Assembly (NCBI GenBank): GCA_022749755.1 | Contig: CM040453.1 | Coordinates: 14,889,368-14,953,367 of the forward strand | Length of the DNA stretch: 64,000 bases | Direction: 5' to 3' | Source: Azadirachta indica | Lineage: Eukaryota; Streptophyta; Magnoliopsida; Sapindales; Meliaceae | Shown here: positions 36,756 to 49,094 of the stretch, in pieces | How positions within the stretch are numbered: the stretch's first letter is position 1 | Layout: each line of letters opens with the position of its first letter | Notes under the pieces: model-generated | The model's database searches: none | What the model saw: only the letters and a program-made list of their open reading frames with translations | What the model was told of the DNA's origin: nothing | Position numbers and translations under genes: made by a program

Positions 36756-39415
36756 GAGGTTTCTCATGGACCTCACTCGCCGTAATTTGCATCCAGGTAT
36801 AATTAATTGATCTTGTTTCTTGAAGCAGTTATACCCTCTTCCTCTCTCTCTCTCTCTCACTCTCTGAATGTTTATTCTGCCAGAGATTTTTTGTCGATCA
36901 AAGTGAAAATAGCATGCAAATTGTTTTGCAGAGGGATTCTCATTAGTGGTGAAGAATTAATTTATAACGAATTTAATCGTACGCGGAGAAATGCCTTTCT
37001 AAACTCAATTGCTTTTACTGGAAAGCAAAACTAAACCTTTGCCAGCTTGCTCTTTGTAACAGATCCTTGCGGCTACTATTCATTGTGACGCTTGTTTGAA
37101 TGAGTTCGAAGAGGTCAAAAGAAAATGTGTACATTAAATAAAATGCAACACATTTTCATTAGTAACGCATTGAATTTTTATCAAACCAGAAAATTTACAA
37201 GAATAAACCAAATGTAAGAAAGTTTGCATTAAATTAGTTATATGACAAATGACTGGTATGTACAGAAACTTGAATAATTAACTAAAATATTTCAATATTT
37301 AAAAAATATTAACAATACTCATAAAATTATTGGTATAAAAACTAAATTTAACGTGATTTTCATAACTGTAATTAATTAAAAATCTTTTAAAATATTTAAA
37401 ATTTTCAAAATGAAAAAAGTTATTGCCCACTACCCAACATAACACAAATTTAGCAGATTTATGGCTTAAATTAGTCAACTTCAAAAAAGAAAAAAAAATT
37501 AAGCACAACATAAAAGACAAATGAATTTAAATTTCTTGAACCAAACTGTTAACATCATGTTACTTTTACCAACTCTAACCAAGTTAAACTAAAGTGGAAC
37601 CAATCAATTAGATACTTCTCTAGTTCTATGACCTTATTTTAATTTTTGAGTTGTACCTTTAAAAAAAAAAAAATTCCATTCAATTTAACTACTACATTTT
37701 AAGAAAACATCAAATCAAAAATTAAGATAAACATACATTGCACTTATTAAAATTTCCTTTTTTTAATTATTGTTTATGAAAATTACGAATCCCAAACATT
37801 TAATTATTTCCGTTCTTTAGCACGGTCAAAATTACATAAGAAAAGAAGAGTCCTCGAATATTCCTTCTAATAATTGTAAGAATCTTAAACTACTATCTCA
37901 TCTACTCCCTATTTGATTAATTGCAATCCTATTAGATGAATTGAATAATGAAAGAGGTAGCAAATTATTGAATTAAATTCATACTAGAACAAACATACCT
38001 GGTAGTTGTCCAAAAGTACCTCATATATATGTGTATATGAACGTGCACCGAATTTGCTTTGAAGAATTAAAGTTAACCATGCATATGACAAGTAGAAGTA
38101 TTGCAAATACAGTATATAATAAGTTTTTAATTAGTAGATGGAGGCAAAGTCATTAATGTTGTTAATGTAGTTAGTATTATTTTAAATGCAAATTAATCAT
38201 ATTCTTTAGGTTGTTTGTGCAACATGAGAGACACACATTAAAGACTTATCATTGGTTCAAAGCTATCGAAAGTTTTAGAAATTTGACATCGATATCACAT
38301 AACAAATAAATGAACTACTCCCCTAATCTAATCAGTACAACTTTAATTTTCTTCATAATCTATTTTTGTGGGATCTTGTATACTAAGCAACGATCGACTT
38401 AGCTGCCATCTCTAATTACCAACGCAATAAGTTCTTAGCAAACGAAAATTATTCATATTGAAACCTTAATGATTTGTTAATTAGTTTTTGACATAATTAA
38501 TATTTTTAATTAGAACACACCAATCATGTTGAATTTTTGGATCGCGAAATGGACAACTAGACTTATTGATCAATTTGGAAAATTGGATATTTACGAAGAA
38601 TCTTACTAGCTGTTTCTGGCAAATTAATTACATAGTTTTTCCTAAACCTTTTTATCATGAGTATCACTCATTCAATTATAAAAATGTCGGTACATGTATA
38701 TTGTGAATTTATGTATTACATAAAAAGAATTTAAGGAGCTGCAAGAAGCATTTGGTGACATTTTTAAAATAGTGTTTTTCAAAATGATATTTTTAAGAAT
38801 AGAAAATGTTTGAGACAATTCTTTTAAAAAAATTGTAACTAAAATTAAAAACTCACTTTTGAAAATAAAGGAAAACAATAAAAAGTATTTCACCTTCTAG
38901 TTAAAATTTTGAAAAACAATGCATGTTTTATATTTCGAAATAAAATGTAATTAAATATTTTTTTCAATTTTTTGTGAGAATGAAAAATAGTGGCATTTAA
39001 AAAATATTAAAAATATAAAAGAAAATAATGATCTAAAACTTTTTTTTTAATCAATTTCTTAGTTTCGATGCTATGTGTATATATGAATCACCTAGTTCAT
39101 TTACCTTAGGATCCATGGCAAAATTAATAGACCATATGAAGAACTTTTTTGGGTCTAGAATCAAATTAATTATTAATAGCATCGACAAATCAAAACATTT
39201 GTTTATTGTTGTTAGATAAGACACATTCTAACATAAGAATGACACTATCGGCCTATTGGATAAATGACCACTTCCACTTATATATATAAGGACGTAGACA
39301 GATTAATTAATTACTAATTAATTACCACTTCCACTTATAATCGCATAGTGCATGCATTCGTTGAATAAATCAATCATGCATGAAATTAAAAAATAAAAAA
39401 ACATAAATAAGCATT
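36756..39415. other. Type 1 to type 2 spacer (D-E)
   Basis: AT-rich, no gene; colinear with the B-C spacer throughout. A dispersed repeat (acatttttaaaatagtgttt) lies near 38757. Confidence 0.65.
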
Positions 39416-39499
39416 GAAGACTTGGTAAGTCTACACCTGCTAAGAGGACTAACAACAAATGACAAACTAGAATAGTTCAAGCACTTTCGCCTATAAATA
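39416..39499 (+). promoter_or_regulatory. Promoter of gene E: palindrome plus TATA
   Basis: GAAGACTTGGTAAGTCTAC (39416-39434, one arm mismatch) and TATAAATA (39492-39499), 58 bp apart. Confidence 0.72.
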
Positions 39500-39589
39500 G
39501 TCGAGTTTCCCACACAAGATTAAGCAACAACTCTTCAGAGAAAGAATAATCTGAGATACCAATTACACATAGCCTAACATAAAATCACC

Positions 39590-40374
39590 ATGAAAGGTGT
39601 TCAGTTTCTTCTAGGTTTCTCTCTCTTAGCATTGGCTTCTGTGTTGGCTTACGCTTCTGACCCTAGCCCTCTTCAGGATATCTGTGTAGCCGCCGACGAC
39701 CTCAAGAATGGAGGTAAGTGTGCTCCTTTAAAATTGTATTTAATTTGAATATCAAGAAATGAATTCAAGGTGTTGCATAAAGTGATATTATTATTATCTT
39801 TAAATTTATTTTCTTACATGCAGTGTTTGTGAATGGGAAGTTCTGCAAGGACCCCAAGAAAGCCAAAGCAAAAGACTTCTTCTATAAGGGGCTCGACAAG
39901 CCTGGTCACACAGCAAATCCAGTCGGTTCAAATGTCACGACTGTAAATGTTGATCAAATTCCAGGCCTCAACACTCTTGGAATATCAGCTGTCCGTATTG
40001 ACTATGCACCATACGGCCAAAACCCGCCTCACATTCATCCCCGTGCCACCGAAATTCTAACAGTCCTGGAGGGAACTCTCTACGTTGGTTTTGTGACATC
40101 AAACCAACTGAACAATACACTCATTGCCAAAGTCCTGAAGAAGGGAGATGTATTTGTGTTTCCAATTGGTCTGATTCACTTCCAATTCAACATTGGAAAA
40201 ACAAATGCAGTCGCCATTGCCGCCCTAAGCAGCCAGAACCCTGGTGTGATTACGATAGCGAACTCGGTCTTCGGAGCTAAACCACCCATCAGTCCTGATT
40301 TTCTAGGCAGGGCATTCCAGCTTGACGTAAATGTGGTGAAATCTCTTCAAGCGAAATTCTGGTCTGACAATTAA
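39590..40374 (+). CDS. Germin-like protein, gene E (type 2), intact
   Basis: Exons 39590-39713 and 39824-40374; 224 residues. The signal peptide ends VLAYA and the mature protein starts [10 protein letters not shown]. Type 2 traits: [33 protein letters not shown] and HIHPRATE (Ile instead of Thr between the two ligand His). The ligands and the third His in GLIHFQFN are present; KKGD replaces NKGD. It is therefore a plausible Mn-binding apoplastic cupin with surface lysines changed compared with type 1. It is the intact equivalent of broken gene C and shows what C lost. AATAAA at 40470-40475. Confidence 0.94.
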
Positions 40375-40475
40375 TTAGCAGAAGCAATAAAATTGGACTA
40401 ATGGCCTCTTCGAAGGGATTATTCATTATTTTTCGTTGATTGTTGACATTAATTATCATATTGCGATGTAATAAA

Positions 40476-41320
40476 GAGGTTTCTATAAATCTCCTGTCTC
40501 TGTACTTTGATTGCATTGCAGTCATATATAATTCAATAATGTTGTTTTCATTAAGCAGTTAAGCTTCTCTCTCTCTTTATCACATGCATATACATACATA
40601 CATACATACATACACACATACATATACATATACATACATACATATATATATATATACGCGCTCCAACGTTTGTGAAAGAAGTGAATGCTTACATAGCTCA
40701 TGGTGCCAACCTAGTTTCTTGTAGTTTTATCGAATCCTACATAAATTCAGTAACAAAGAAGAGTGAGATATATAGAAGAAGAATGTCGATCGAGTTAAAG
40801 ATTTGAAAACATATTGTAAATCTTTAATTTCCTTGAGATTTTTTGTCAATCAAAATGAATATATGTTCATCATGTAATTGTTTCGGAGAAGGGTTCTCAT
40901 TATTGGTGGACAGTGATGGCTTTGATGACTAGGTAAAGTCACCTGGAGGAAAGCTAAACCAAAGAAATACATTTTATGCTAGTTCGTGGAACAAATCATT
41001 GAGGCCATGTATGTTTGAAGCTTGTTTCAAGGTCTTCCAAAGTGTAAAAGAAACATGTGTATATTTAATTAGTTCTATAATAAATTATGGACAAAATTAC
41101 GGATTAAAATTCTCTCTTTAATTAAGTTTAACATTTTAGCTCATAATATGTGGTGGATAATAATAGGAGGGAATAAATTGCTAAGAAATGAAACTCTGTT
41201 ATAATTTGTTCTTTCCCCATAATTTAGAGACAAAATTGATAATATTCTATCTAGTTAAACAAACCCAGTTTCAACTTTCATCCAGTCAAGTTGGGTAACT
41301 ATTTGTTTCGTCAAGCGTTA
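40476..41320. other. Downstream flank of gene E with CATA/TA microsatellite
   Basis: A CATA repeat grading into TA at ~40587-40658. The rest is colinear with the flank of gene C. No gene; it ends at the gypsy LTR. Confidence 0.75.
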
Positions 41321-44300
41321 TGATGTAGGATAACCTGACTAGTGTTTTTCTTTAATTTTTATTTTTAATATTTAACTTCTTTTATTTTTTTTTTAGGAGT
41401 TCTTTTTCCTTATTTAAGTAGGTTTAGGTTTTCTCTTTTTGGTAGAAGTTCTTTTTCCTTATTTAAGTAGGTTTAAGTTTTCTCTATTATAAATAGAGGG
41501 CCTACAGTATTGTTTGGACACCTTTCTTTTAATAAAATTTCATTCAAAAACTTTCGAAACTTTAGTTTCATTTATTTTTGCATTTTCGCTTCGTCAATTG
41601 GTATCAGAGCAGGAATTGCAATGGTGCGTAACAGCGATACGGGAAGCAACCATCCTACTGACGATGTTTAGAGGGTGCAGGCACTAACGGTGGAGGCTAT
41701 TCGTGCAATAGCCGTAGAAGCTGGGAGGGCAGCCGTTAGGGAATTCACTCAAACCATTTGTCAAGAATTAGCAGATTTTGATCGAAGGTTGGAGAGGTTG
41801 GAACTAGGCGGCAACAAGATGGTTGAACATGAGCGTAGAGGGACAGACGGGATCCCGCCCTGTGGTCTGACGCCAGTGCCGCAACCACTTGGCATTATTA
41901 ACGACAAAACTCAGAGGTATGAGGATTCAGATGATGATATAATTGAGCAAGATTCTGTCAGAACACGTGAAAGTGGAAATTATGGTGATTATAAAGTAAA
42001 CCTAGATCTTCCTGTGTTTAAAGGGAGTTTGCACATAGAAGACTTTCTTGATTGGTTGGCAGACGTTGAGAATTCTTTTGATTATATGAATATTTCTGAT
42101 GAAAGGAATGTAAAATTAGTAGCCATGAAGTTAAAAGGGGGTGCATTCGTTTGGTGGCAGCAGGTACAGAATAAACGATGGCGTGAAGGAAAAGACATAA
42201 TTAGGTCTTGGGAGCGCATGAAACAGAAGATGAAGGCTCAGTATTTGCCCTCTAATTATGAGCAGGATTTATTTAAGCAATTAAATAATTGCCGACAGGG
42301 AAATCATTCAGTCGACGAGTATGCTGAAGAATTCCATAGGTTATGTTCTAGGAACAACTTGAAGGAGTCAAAATCACAATTGGTTGCCAGATTCACTAGA
42401 GGGTTGCGAACTGACATACAAGACCAGCTTGACATGTATACAATTTGGGATTTTTCTAAAGCTGTGAGTAAGGCAAGGAAGCTGGAGAGGCAATTAAAAT
42501 GGGTTGTTATTAAACCGCAAGTTGCAACACGATAGTTTTCGACTTCACCAAATCCGGTACCACAAAATAAGGGTGTCGCACCAAATATGGGTGGAGGAGA
42601 AACTAGGCAAAGGGGTAATTTTGCTAACCCACGAACTATTCAGCAACAAACTAGTAACCCGTATATGAAGCCAATGCCAAGCAAGTGTTATAAATGTCAA
42701 CAGCCTGAACATAGGTCTAATGAATGTCCAAAATGGGGGAAAAATAAGGGTATAACGCATTATGTGGACGCTGCAGTAGAAGGTGAAGAAAGCGAATATG
42801 AAGACGGGGAAGAGGTTGATGTGGTTGATGGTGATGAAGGAGAAGCCGTTTCTTGTATTGTGCAGAAGCTATTACTGACACCTAAAACAGAAGAGGAGAC
42901 ACAATGAAATAAGATTTTTCGTACGAAGGGAACAATTAAGAATAAAGTGTGTAAGGTGATAATTGACAGCGATAGTAGTGAAAATATAGTCTCTAAGGCA
43001 TTAGTAAATGCTTTGGATTTGCCTATGGAAAAACACCCGTCACCCTACAAAATTGGCTGGATTAAGAAGGGAATTGAAACGCGCGTAACTGAAATATGTA
43101 AGCTTCCTTTTTCAATTGGAAAGTATTATAAAAGTGATGTGTTGTGTGATGTCGTGGATATGGATGCATGCCATGTGTTGCTCGGAAGGCCATGGCAATA
43201 TGATGTTGATGCGATACATAGAGGACAACGAAACATTTATGAGTTTTGGTGGGATGGGAAGAAAATAGTATTGATGCCAATGAGTGAAACTAAAGAAGGG
43301 CGGAAGGTTCCTAGAGTAGAGGGGACAAACTTTTTAACTGTAGTAGAAGGACATATGAAAGAAGATTGTGAGGGTTGTGTGATGGTAGCAAAGGATGAGG
43401 AATTGGAAGCAATGGTGAAGATTTCAGAGATCGTACAGCCATTATTGTCTGAATTTTCCGATGTAGTTCCAGAGGAGATGCCAAACGGGTTACCACCTAT
43501 GCGAGATATACAACATAGCATTGATTTTGTGCCTGGAGCCAGTTATCCCAATTTGCCACATTATAGAATGAGTCCTAAGGAGCATGAGATTTTGCAAAAG
43601 CAGGTGGATGAGCTACTTAAGAAAGGGTTTATTAGAGAGAGCAAAAGTCCTTGTGCAGTTCCCGCGCTTCTAGTCCCTAAAAAGGATGGTAGTTGGCGGA
43701 TGTGCGTAGATAGCAGAGCAATTAACAGAATAACCATTAGATATCGATTTCCAATCCCACGGTTACAAGATATGCTAGATCAGCTTGGAGAAGCAAAAGT
43801 GTTTTCCAAACTTGACTTGCGTAGTGGTTATCATCAAATTCGCATCAAACCTTCAGATGAGTGGAAGACAGCATTCAAGACTAAAGAGGGATTGTATGAA
43901 TGGATGGTAATGCCTTTCGGTTTGTCAAATGCACCAAGCACTTTTATGCGACTTATGAATCAGGTATTGAAACCTTTTGCTTTCAAGTTTGTTGTGGTAT
44001 ATTTTGATGACATCTTAATTTATAGTAGTGATGAGGAAAGTCATTTGGTTCATTTGAGGGAGGTGTTCAAAGCACTTAGAAAAAATAAGTTGTTTGTCAA
44101 CTTAAAGAAATGTAGTTTTATGCAGCGAAATTTAGTATTTTTGGAGTTTGTAGTTGGGGCTGACGGCATTACAGTTGATGAGTCTAAGGTTAAGGCAATT
44201 CGAGAATGGCCTACACCAAAGACTGTCGGGGAAGTAAGGAGTTTTCATGGATTGGCAACATTTTATCGTCGGTTCATTCGTAACTTTAGCACCATCGCAG

Positions 44301-46347
44301 CACCTATTACTGAATGTTTGAAGAAGGGAAAGTTTAATTGGGGTGATGAGCAAAATAAGAGTTTTGACATCTTGAAAGAAAAACTTTGTACGGCTCCTGT
44401 ATTGGCATTAGCTAACTTTGATAAGGTATTTGAGATGGAGTGTGATGCTTCGGGAATAGGTATTGGTGCTGTTCTCAGTCAAGAAGGTAGACCTATTAAG
44501 TATTTTAGCGAAAAGTTGTGTGACGCTAGACAAAAATGGTCTACGTATGACCAAGAATTTTATGCAGTATTCAGGGCATTGATGCATTGGGAGCATTACT
44601 TGATTCAGAGGGAGTTTGTGCTTTATAGTGATCACCAGGCATTGAAGTATATCAATAGTCAACATCATTTAAATAAAATACATGCTAGGTGGGTGTCATT
44701 TATGCAGAAATTTACGTTTGTATTGAAGCATAAGTCTGGGCAACAGAATAAGGTAGCTGATGCTTTGAGTAGGCGAGCTACTTTATTGGTCACTTTGAGT
44801 AATGAAATAATTGGATTTGAGGTAGTGAAAGAACAATATGCAACTGATGAAGATTTCCACATCATTTGGGATCAGTGTAATCATAATCAGCGAGCAGCAG
44901 ATTTTCTTATTCATGACGGATATCCGTTTAAAGCCAACAAGTTATGTATTCCTCGTTGTTCATTACGAGAGCAGTTAATACGAGAATTACATGGTGGCGG
45001 TTTGGCTGGTCATGTAGGGCGAGACAAGACAATCGCTTTGGTGGAAGAGAGGTATTATTGGCCGCAACTTAAACGAGATGTAGGAAGAATTGTGCGGTAG
45101 TGCCAAGTGTGCCAAGTTGCTAAGGGACAGGTTCAGAACACTGGATTGTATACGCCATTACCCGTGCCTGAAAATATTTGGGAGGATGTGTCAATAGATT
45201 TTGTGCTAGGATTACCGCGTACCCAACGAGGTAATGATTCTGTCTTTGTTGTTGTTGATCGTTTTTTAAAGATGGCACATTTTATTGCTTGTAAGAAAAC
45301 TGGTGATGCAACTTATGTGGCGGGATTATACTTTAAGAAGTGGTTCGTCTACATGGTATTCCTAAGTCTATTACTTCAGATAGGGATGTCAAATTTTTTA
45401 GTCATTTTTGGCGTACTTTATGGGGAAAATTTGATACGAAGTTGCAGTACAGTAGTGTTTTTCACCCTCAAACTGATGGGCAAACAGAGGTGGTTAATCG
45501 CACGTTAGGAAACATGTTGCGTTGTATTTGTGGGGAGAAACCTAAGCAATGGGATGCAGTGTTGCCTCAAGTAGAATTTCCTTATAATAATATGATGAAT
45601 CGTTCGACTGGAAAAACTCCATTTGAGGTGGTTTATTTGCAGCCTCCCCGTCATGTATTGGACCTGGTAACTTTACCAACGTTACCAGAGATTAATAAGG
45701 CTGCAAAAAACATGGCAGAAAAGGTACAGAAAATACAAGAGGAGGTTCGTGCTAGATTGGAAGCTGACAACAAGAAATACAAAAACGACGCAGATCAACA
45801 TCGGAGACAGAAAGTATTTCGGGAAGGAGATCTTGTCATGGCTTATTTGTGCAAAAGTCGGTTTCCTGCGATTCGTAGTAAATTGCAAAACAGAAAGTAT
45901 GGGCCATTTCGTATCGCAAAGAAGATTAATGATAATGCCTATGTGTTATAACTGCCGAATGATTGGAATATCTCAAACACTTTTAATGTAGCAGATATAT
46001 ACGAGTATCAAGAAGATGAAGTGTTATACCAAAAAACTTATAAACAAGTTCATTTTCAAGTGGCGGGGAGCTGATGTAGGACAACCTGACTAGTGTTTTT
46101 CTTTAATTTTTATTTTTAATATTTAACTTCTTTCATTTTTTTTTTAGGAGTTCTTTTTCCTTATTTAAATAGATTTAGGTTTTTTCTTTTTGGTAGGAGT
46201 TCTTTTTCCTTATTTAAGTAGGTTTAGGTTTTCTCTATTATAAATATAGGGCTTACAGTATTGTTTGGACACCTTTCTTTTAATAAAATTTCATTCAAAA
46301 ACTTTCGAAACTTTAGTTTCGTTTATTTTTGCGTTTCCGCTTCGTCA
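41321..46347 (+). mobile_element. Ty3/gypsy retrotransposon, full structure, coding frames broken
   Basis: The LTRs are 41321-41596 and 46072-46347 (276 bp each, TG...CA). Target duplication CGTTA / CATTA (41316-41320, 46348-46352). Primer site attggtatcagagc follows LTR 1; the polypurine tract ggcggggagc precedes LTR 2. Each LTR has an internal ~47-bp tandem repeat (ttctttttccttatttaa). In order: gag (41620-42535) with capsid; CCHC knuckle CYKCQQPEHRSNECP (~42690); protease [10 protein letters not shown] (~42965); reverse transcriptase YFDDILIYS (~44000); RNase H (~44440-44780); integrase with zinc region and [12 protein letters not shown] (~45470). Stops interrupt at ~41649, 42533, 42905, 45098 and 45949, and a 1-bp loss near 45336 shifts frame in integrase. 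Reverse transcriptase before integrase makes it gypsy. No chromodomain seen. Confidence 0.95.
42947..45100 (+). pseudogene. Largest open part of the gypsy polyprotein (protease, reverse transcriptase, RNase H, integrase start)
   Basis: A 717-codon open stretch inside the gypsy element. Protease is at residues ~1-95 (active-site region DSDSS rather than the usual DGGS/DTGA form), reverse transcriptase at ~215-430 ([40 protein letters not shown]), RNase H at ~490-610 ([24 protein letters not shown]) and the integrase HHCC start at ~680-717. A TAG ends it where integrase should continue. The proteins copy element RNA into DNA. With stops on both sides the polyprotein cannot be made whole. Confidence 0.9.
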
Positions 46348-46689
46348 CATTATCCAGTATCTAACAACATCCCAAACATATGGTATCTGTTGCTTTCCTA
46401 AACACTAGGAGAACTGTTATGCATGTATAGGAGATGGAATCCGTTGAACGTAGATTGGAGCTAGGAGTATGCAATTCATTAATGAAAAGCCGAAATCACG
46501 TCAGCAATACGGCGATGTATTCATTCCAGTCCTCGTATTAAAATTAGAGATCTTTCAATGACTTCAAATGCAATTTTGGACCTCTAAGCAACAAAACTTA
46601 GCAAAAAATAGCGGAGATCGTTACCATAAGGCAGTGCTTTCTACTCGTCAAAATTTTGCAATGACACCTAACATACCTAATTGTGATAT

Positions 46690-47150
46690 ATGCAGTTCAA
46701 TATATATCCCAAATTGAAGTCATTCCACGATGTCAAATCAGACTATACTGGGTAAAACTCTATCTTGGAAAGCACTTTAGCACTCTCCAGTTGGTGTAAC
46801 ATATCTTGGAGAGTGGGAAAAAGAAAGCGGTATTTGATAGGGATGCAGTCAATAGAGCGACCAGTCGTGCACATACGCCAGCTCTCATCCTTCTTCACTA
46901 CCAACAAAGCTAATGCTACAAATAGGCTCTTGCTCTTCCAAGTAAACCCTTTTCTTAATAATTCATTCACTTGCTACTAGAAAATTGCATGTTCATTCGA
47001 ACCCATCAGGTAATGAAGTAAATTTAGGTAATAGCATCCGGAATGATCAGGTCAGTTTGATGTAATGTATCTTTCAATGGTGGTAGTTCACCTGACAACT
47101 ATTCTAGTATCACATGGGCAAATTTGGCAAATAATGCGTTAAATTTTAAG
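46690..47150 (-). mobile_element. Old antisense gypsy pol relic (E-F spacer)
   Basis: On the minus strand it reads NELLRKGFTWKSKS, then KKDESWRMC and YRFLFPTLQDMLHQL, matching the reverse transcriptase start of the nearby intact-structure gypsy element; further upstream (minus sense) ELPPLKDTLHQTDL matches its [14 protein letters not shown] region. No LTRs remain. It is in the same place as the relic at 24775, so it was present before the dimer units duplicated. Confidence 0.75.
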
Positions 47151-48054
47151 TAGACGGTAACCAAAATCATGTTCGATATTGGACGCGAATTAATCATATT
47201 CTTTCTAAGTTATGTGTGTAATACGAGACAAACATTAACGACTTCTCAGTGGATCAACGTTAGAAAAATAGCTTAGCTGCCAGCATTATCGCATAACCAA
47301 CATGAACTAAATTTTGTCCTTTTCGGTACAACTTCTCTTCTTAATCCTTTTTTCGGGGTCACGTTTCTTGTGTATACAAAGCAACTTAGATGCCAGCATT
47401 AGCACTGCAGTTCTTAACGAAATTCTTCGTATTAAAACCGGTGTAGTTAGCATATGGACTGATTTGATATTGCGAAATTACTTTAATTTGTGATGCGTCG
47501 AATAGCATATATTAGCAGTTATTGCGGTATCTCTTGATATAGCTTTTAAGATTTTTTTCCTTTCATAAAAAACTTAAATTTATATATTGATTTTTTTATA
47601 AGAAAATTTCTTTCTTTAATTCTAATATTTTATTACTCAATAAAATCTTTAGTTAATTTGAGTGATTTCAACTCTTGAACACGAAAATAGAGTGGAGGTA
47701 ATTCAAGGACCACGCAGGAAATTCGAGGGCTAATAGTTATAGTGTACGAAACTGTTTCACGTAAAGCAATCTACAGTCATAACAGAATAATGTATAAGTG
47801 CCCTTGCTTTATATAGCAGTATCACAATAAACACTAATATTATATATTCTGGAAAATTAAATTAGCCTCTACTTTCTCACAACATTAAGATAATTAATTA
47901 ATATACACTATCGTCAGCCTACTGCAGATGGCAGAATCGAACAGTTCCAAGTTTTAAAAATGTCACGGATAACATAGGCAGATTAATTTAATATTAATAA
48001 TTAGCAGCTGTTGAATCTATCCACCCTGAAATAAAAAACAAATAAATAACCGAT
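47151..48054. other. Upstream flank of gene F
   Basis: No gene. Colinear with the upstream flank of gene D once the insertions there are set aside. Confidence 0.65.
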
Positions 48055-48132
48055 GAAGACTTAGTAAATCTGAACCTGCTTCGAGGACTAACAGAATGCA
48101 CAGAATAGTTCGAGAACTCTCATCTATAAATA
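48055..48132 (+). promoter_or_regulatory. Promoter of gene F: decayed palindrome plus TATA
   Basis: GAAGACTTAGTAAATCTGA (48055-48073): the left arm is intact and the right arm has changes. TATAAATA at 48125-48132. The 5' UTR is shorter than in genes B and D: ATG lies 72 bp after the TATA start, because ~35 bp of the leader is missing. Confidence 0.68.
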
Positions 48133-48196
48133 GGCCAGTTTCCCCCGCAACATGTCTCAACCCTCAACTCTTCATACAGCCTAACATAAAATCACC

Positions 48197-48993
48197 ATGA
48201 ACGGTGTTTATTTTCTTTTACGTTTCGCACTCTTGGCTTTGGCTTCTTCATTGGCATCTGCTTATGACCCCAGCCCTCTTCAGGATATCTGTGTAGCCAT
48301 CGATGACCTCAAGACTGGAGGTAAGTATAATGCTTTCGGTCTCTCTATAAATATAGTTACAGGTTTTCATATTAGTTGAAGCTAAATATCAATACTGTTA
48401 TTCCTCCTGCTGCATATAGTCTTATTATACGTTTCCATGCAGTTTTTGTGAATGGGAAGTTCTGCAAGGACCCCAAGATCGCCAAACCAGAAGATTTCTT
48501 CTTTACAGGGCTCGACAAGCCTGGGAACACAGCAAACCAAGTCCGTTCAAATGTCACAACTGTAAACGTCGACCAAATTCCAGGACTCAACACTCTTGGA
48601 ATATCTGCAGTCCGTATTGACTATGCACCATACGGCCAAAACCCACCTCACACTCACCCCCGCGCCACTGAGATCCTAGTAGTCCTGGAGGGAACTCTTT
48701 ACGTTGGTTTTGTGACATCAAACCAGCTAAACAATACCCTCATTGCCAAAGTCCTGAACAAGGGAGATGTATTTGTGTTCCCAATTGGTCTCATTCACTT
48801 CCAATTCAACATTGGAAAAACAGATGCAATTGCCATTGCCGCTCTAAGCAGCCAGAACCCTGGTGTGATTACCATAGCAAACTCGGTCTTCGGAGCCAAA
48901 CCATCCATCAACCCTGATTTTCTAGGCAGGGCATTCCAGCTTGATCCTAAGGTGGTGAAATCACTTCAAGCAAAATTCTGGTCTAGTAATTAA
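48197..48993 (+). CDS. Germin-like protein, gene F (type 1), intact
   Basis: Exons 48197-48320 and 48443-48993; 224 residues. The start [16 protein letters not shown] has an Arg inside the hydrophobic stretch of the signal peptide, which is unusual and may weaken secretion. The mature part is standard: [46 protein letters not shown]-terminal changes (PKVVKSL for NVVKSL, WSSN) and PSINPDF differ from D. Acceptor CATGCAG followed by TTTTTGTG instead of TGTTTGTG keeps the split codon as Val. AATAAA at 49089-49094. Confidence 0.94.
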
Positions 48994-49094
48994 TTGTCAG
49001 AAACCAACGAAATTGTAGTAGTTGCCTCTTCGGAGGGATTTATTATCTTTCCTTGATTGTTGCATCAATTATCATGTTATTGTAATGTAATAAA

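Noticed and set aside
40587..40658. Regular CATA repeats as a possible array element
   Set aside because: A simple microsatellite with no spacers or conserved long repeat; not a CRISPR array, which would also be out of place in a plant genome.
43062..43521. Minus-strand open frames inside the gypsy element
   Set aside because: They are shadows of the long plus-strand polyprotein frame.
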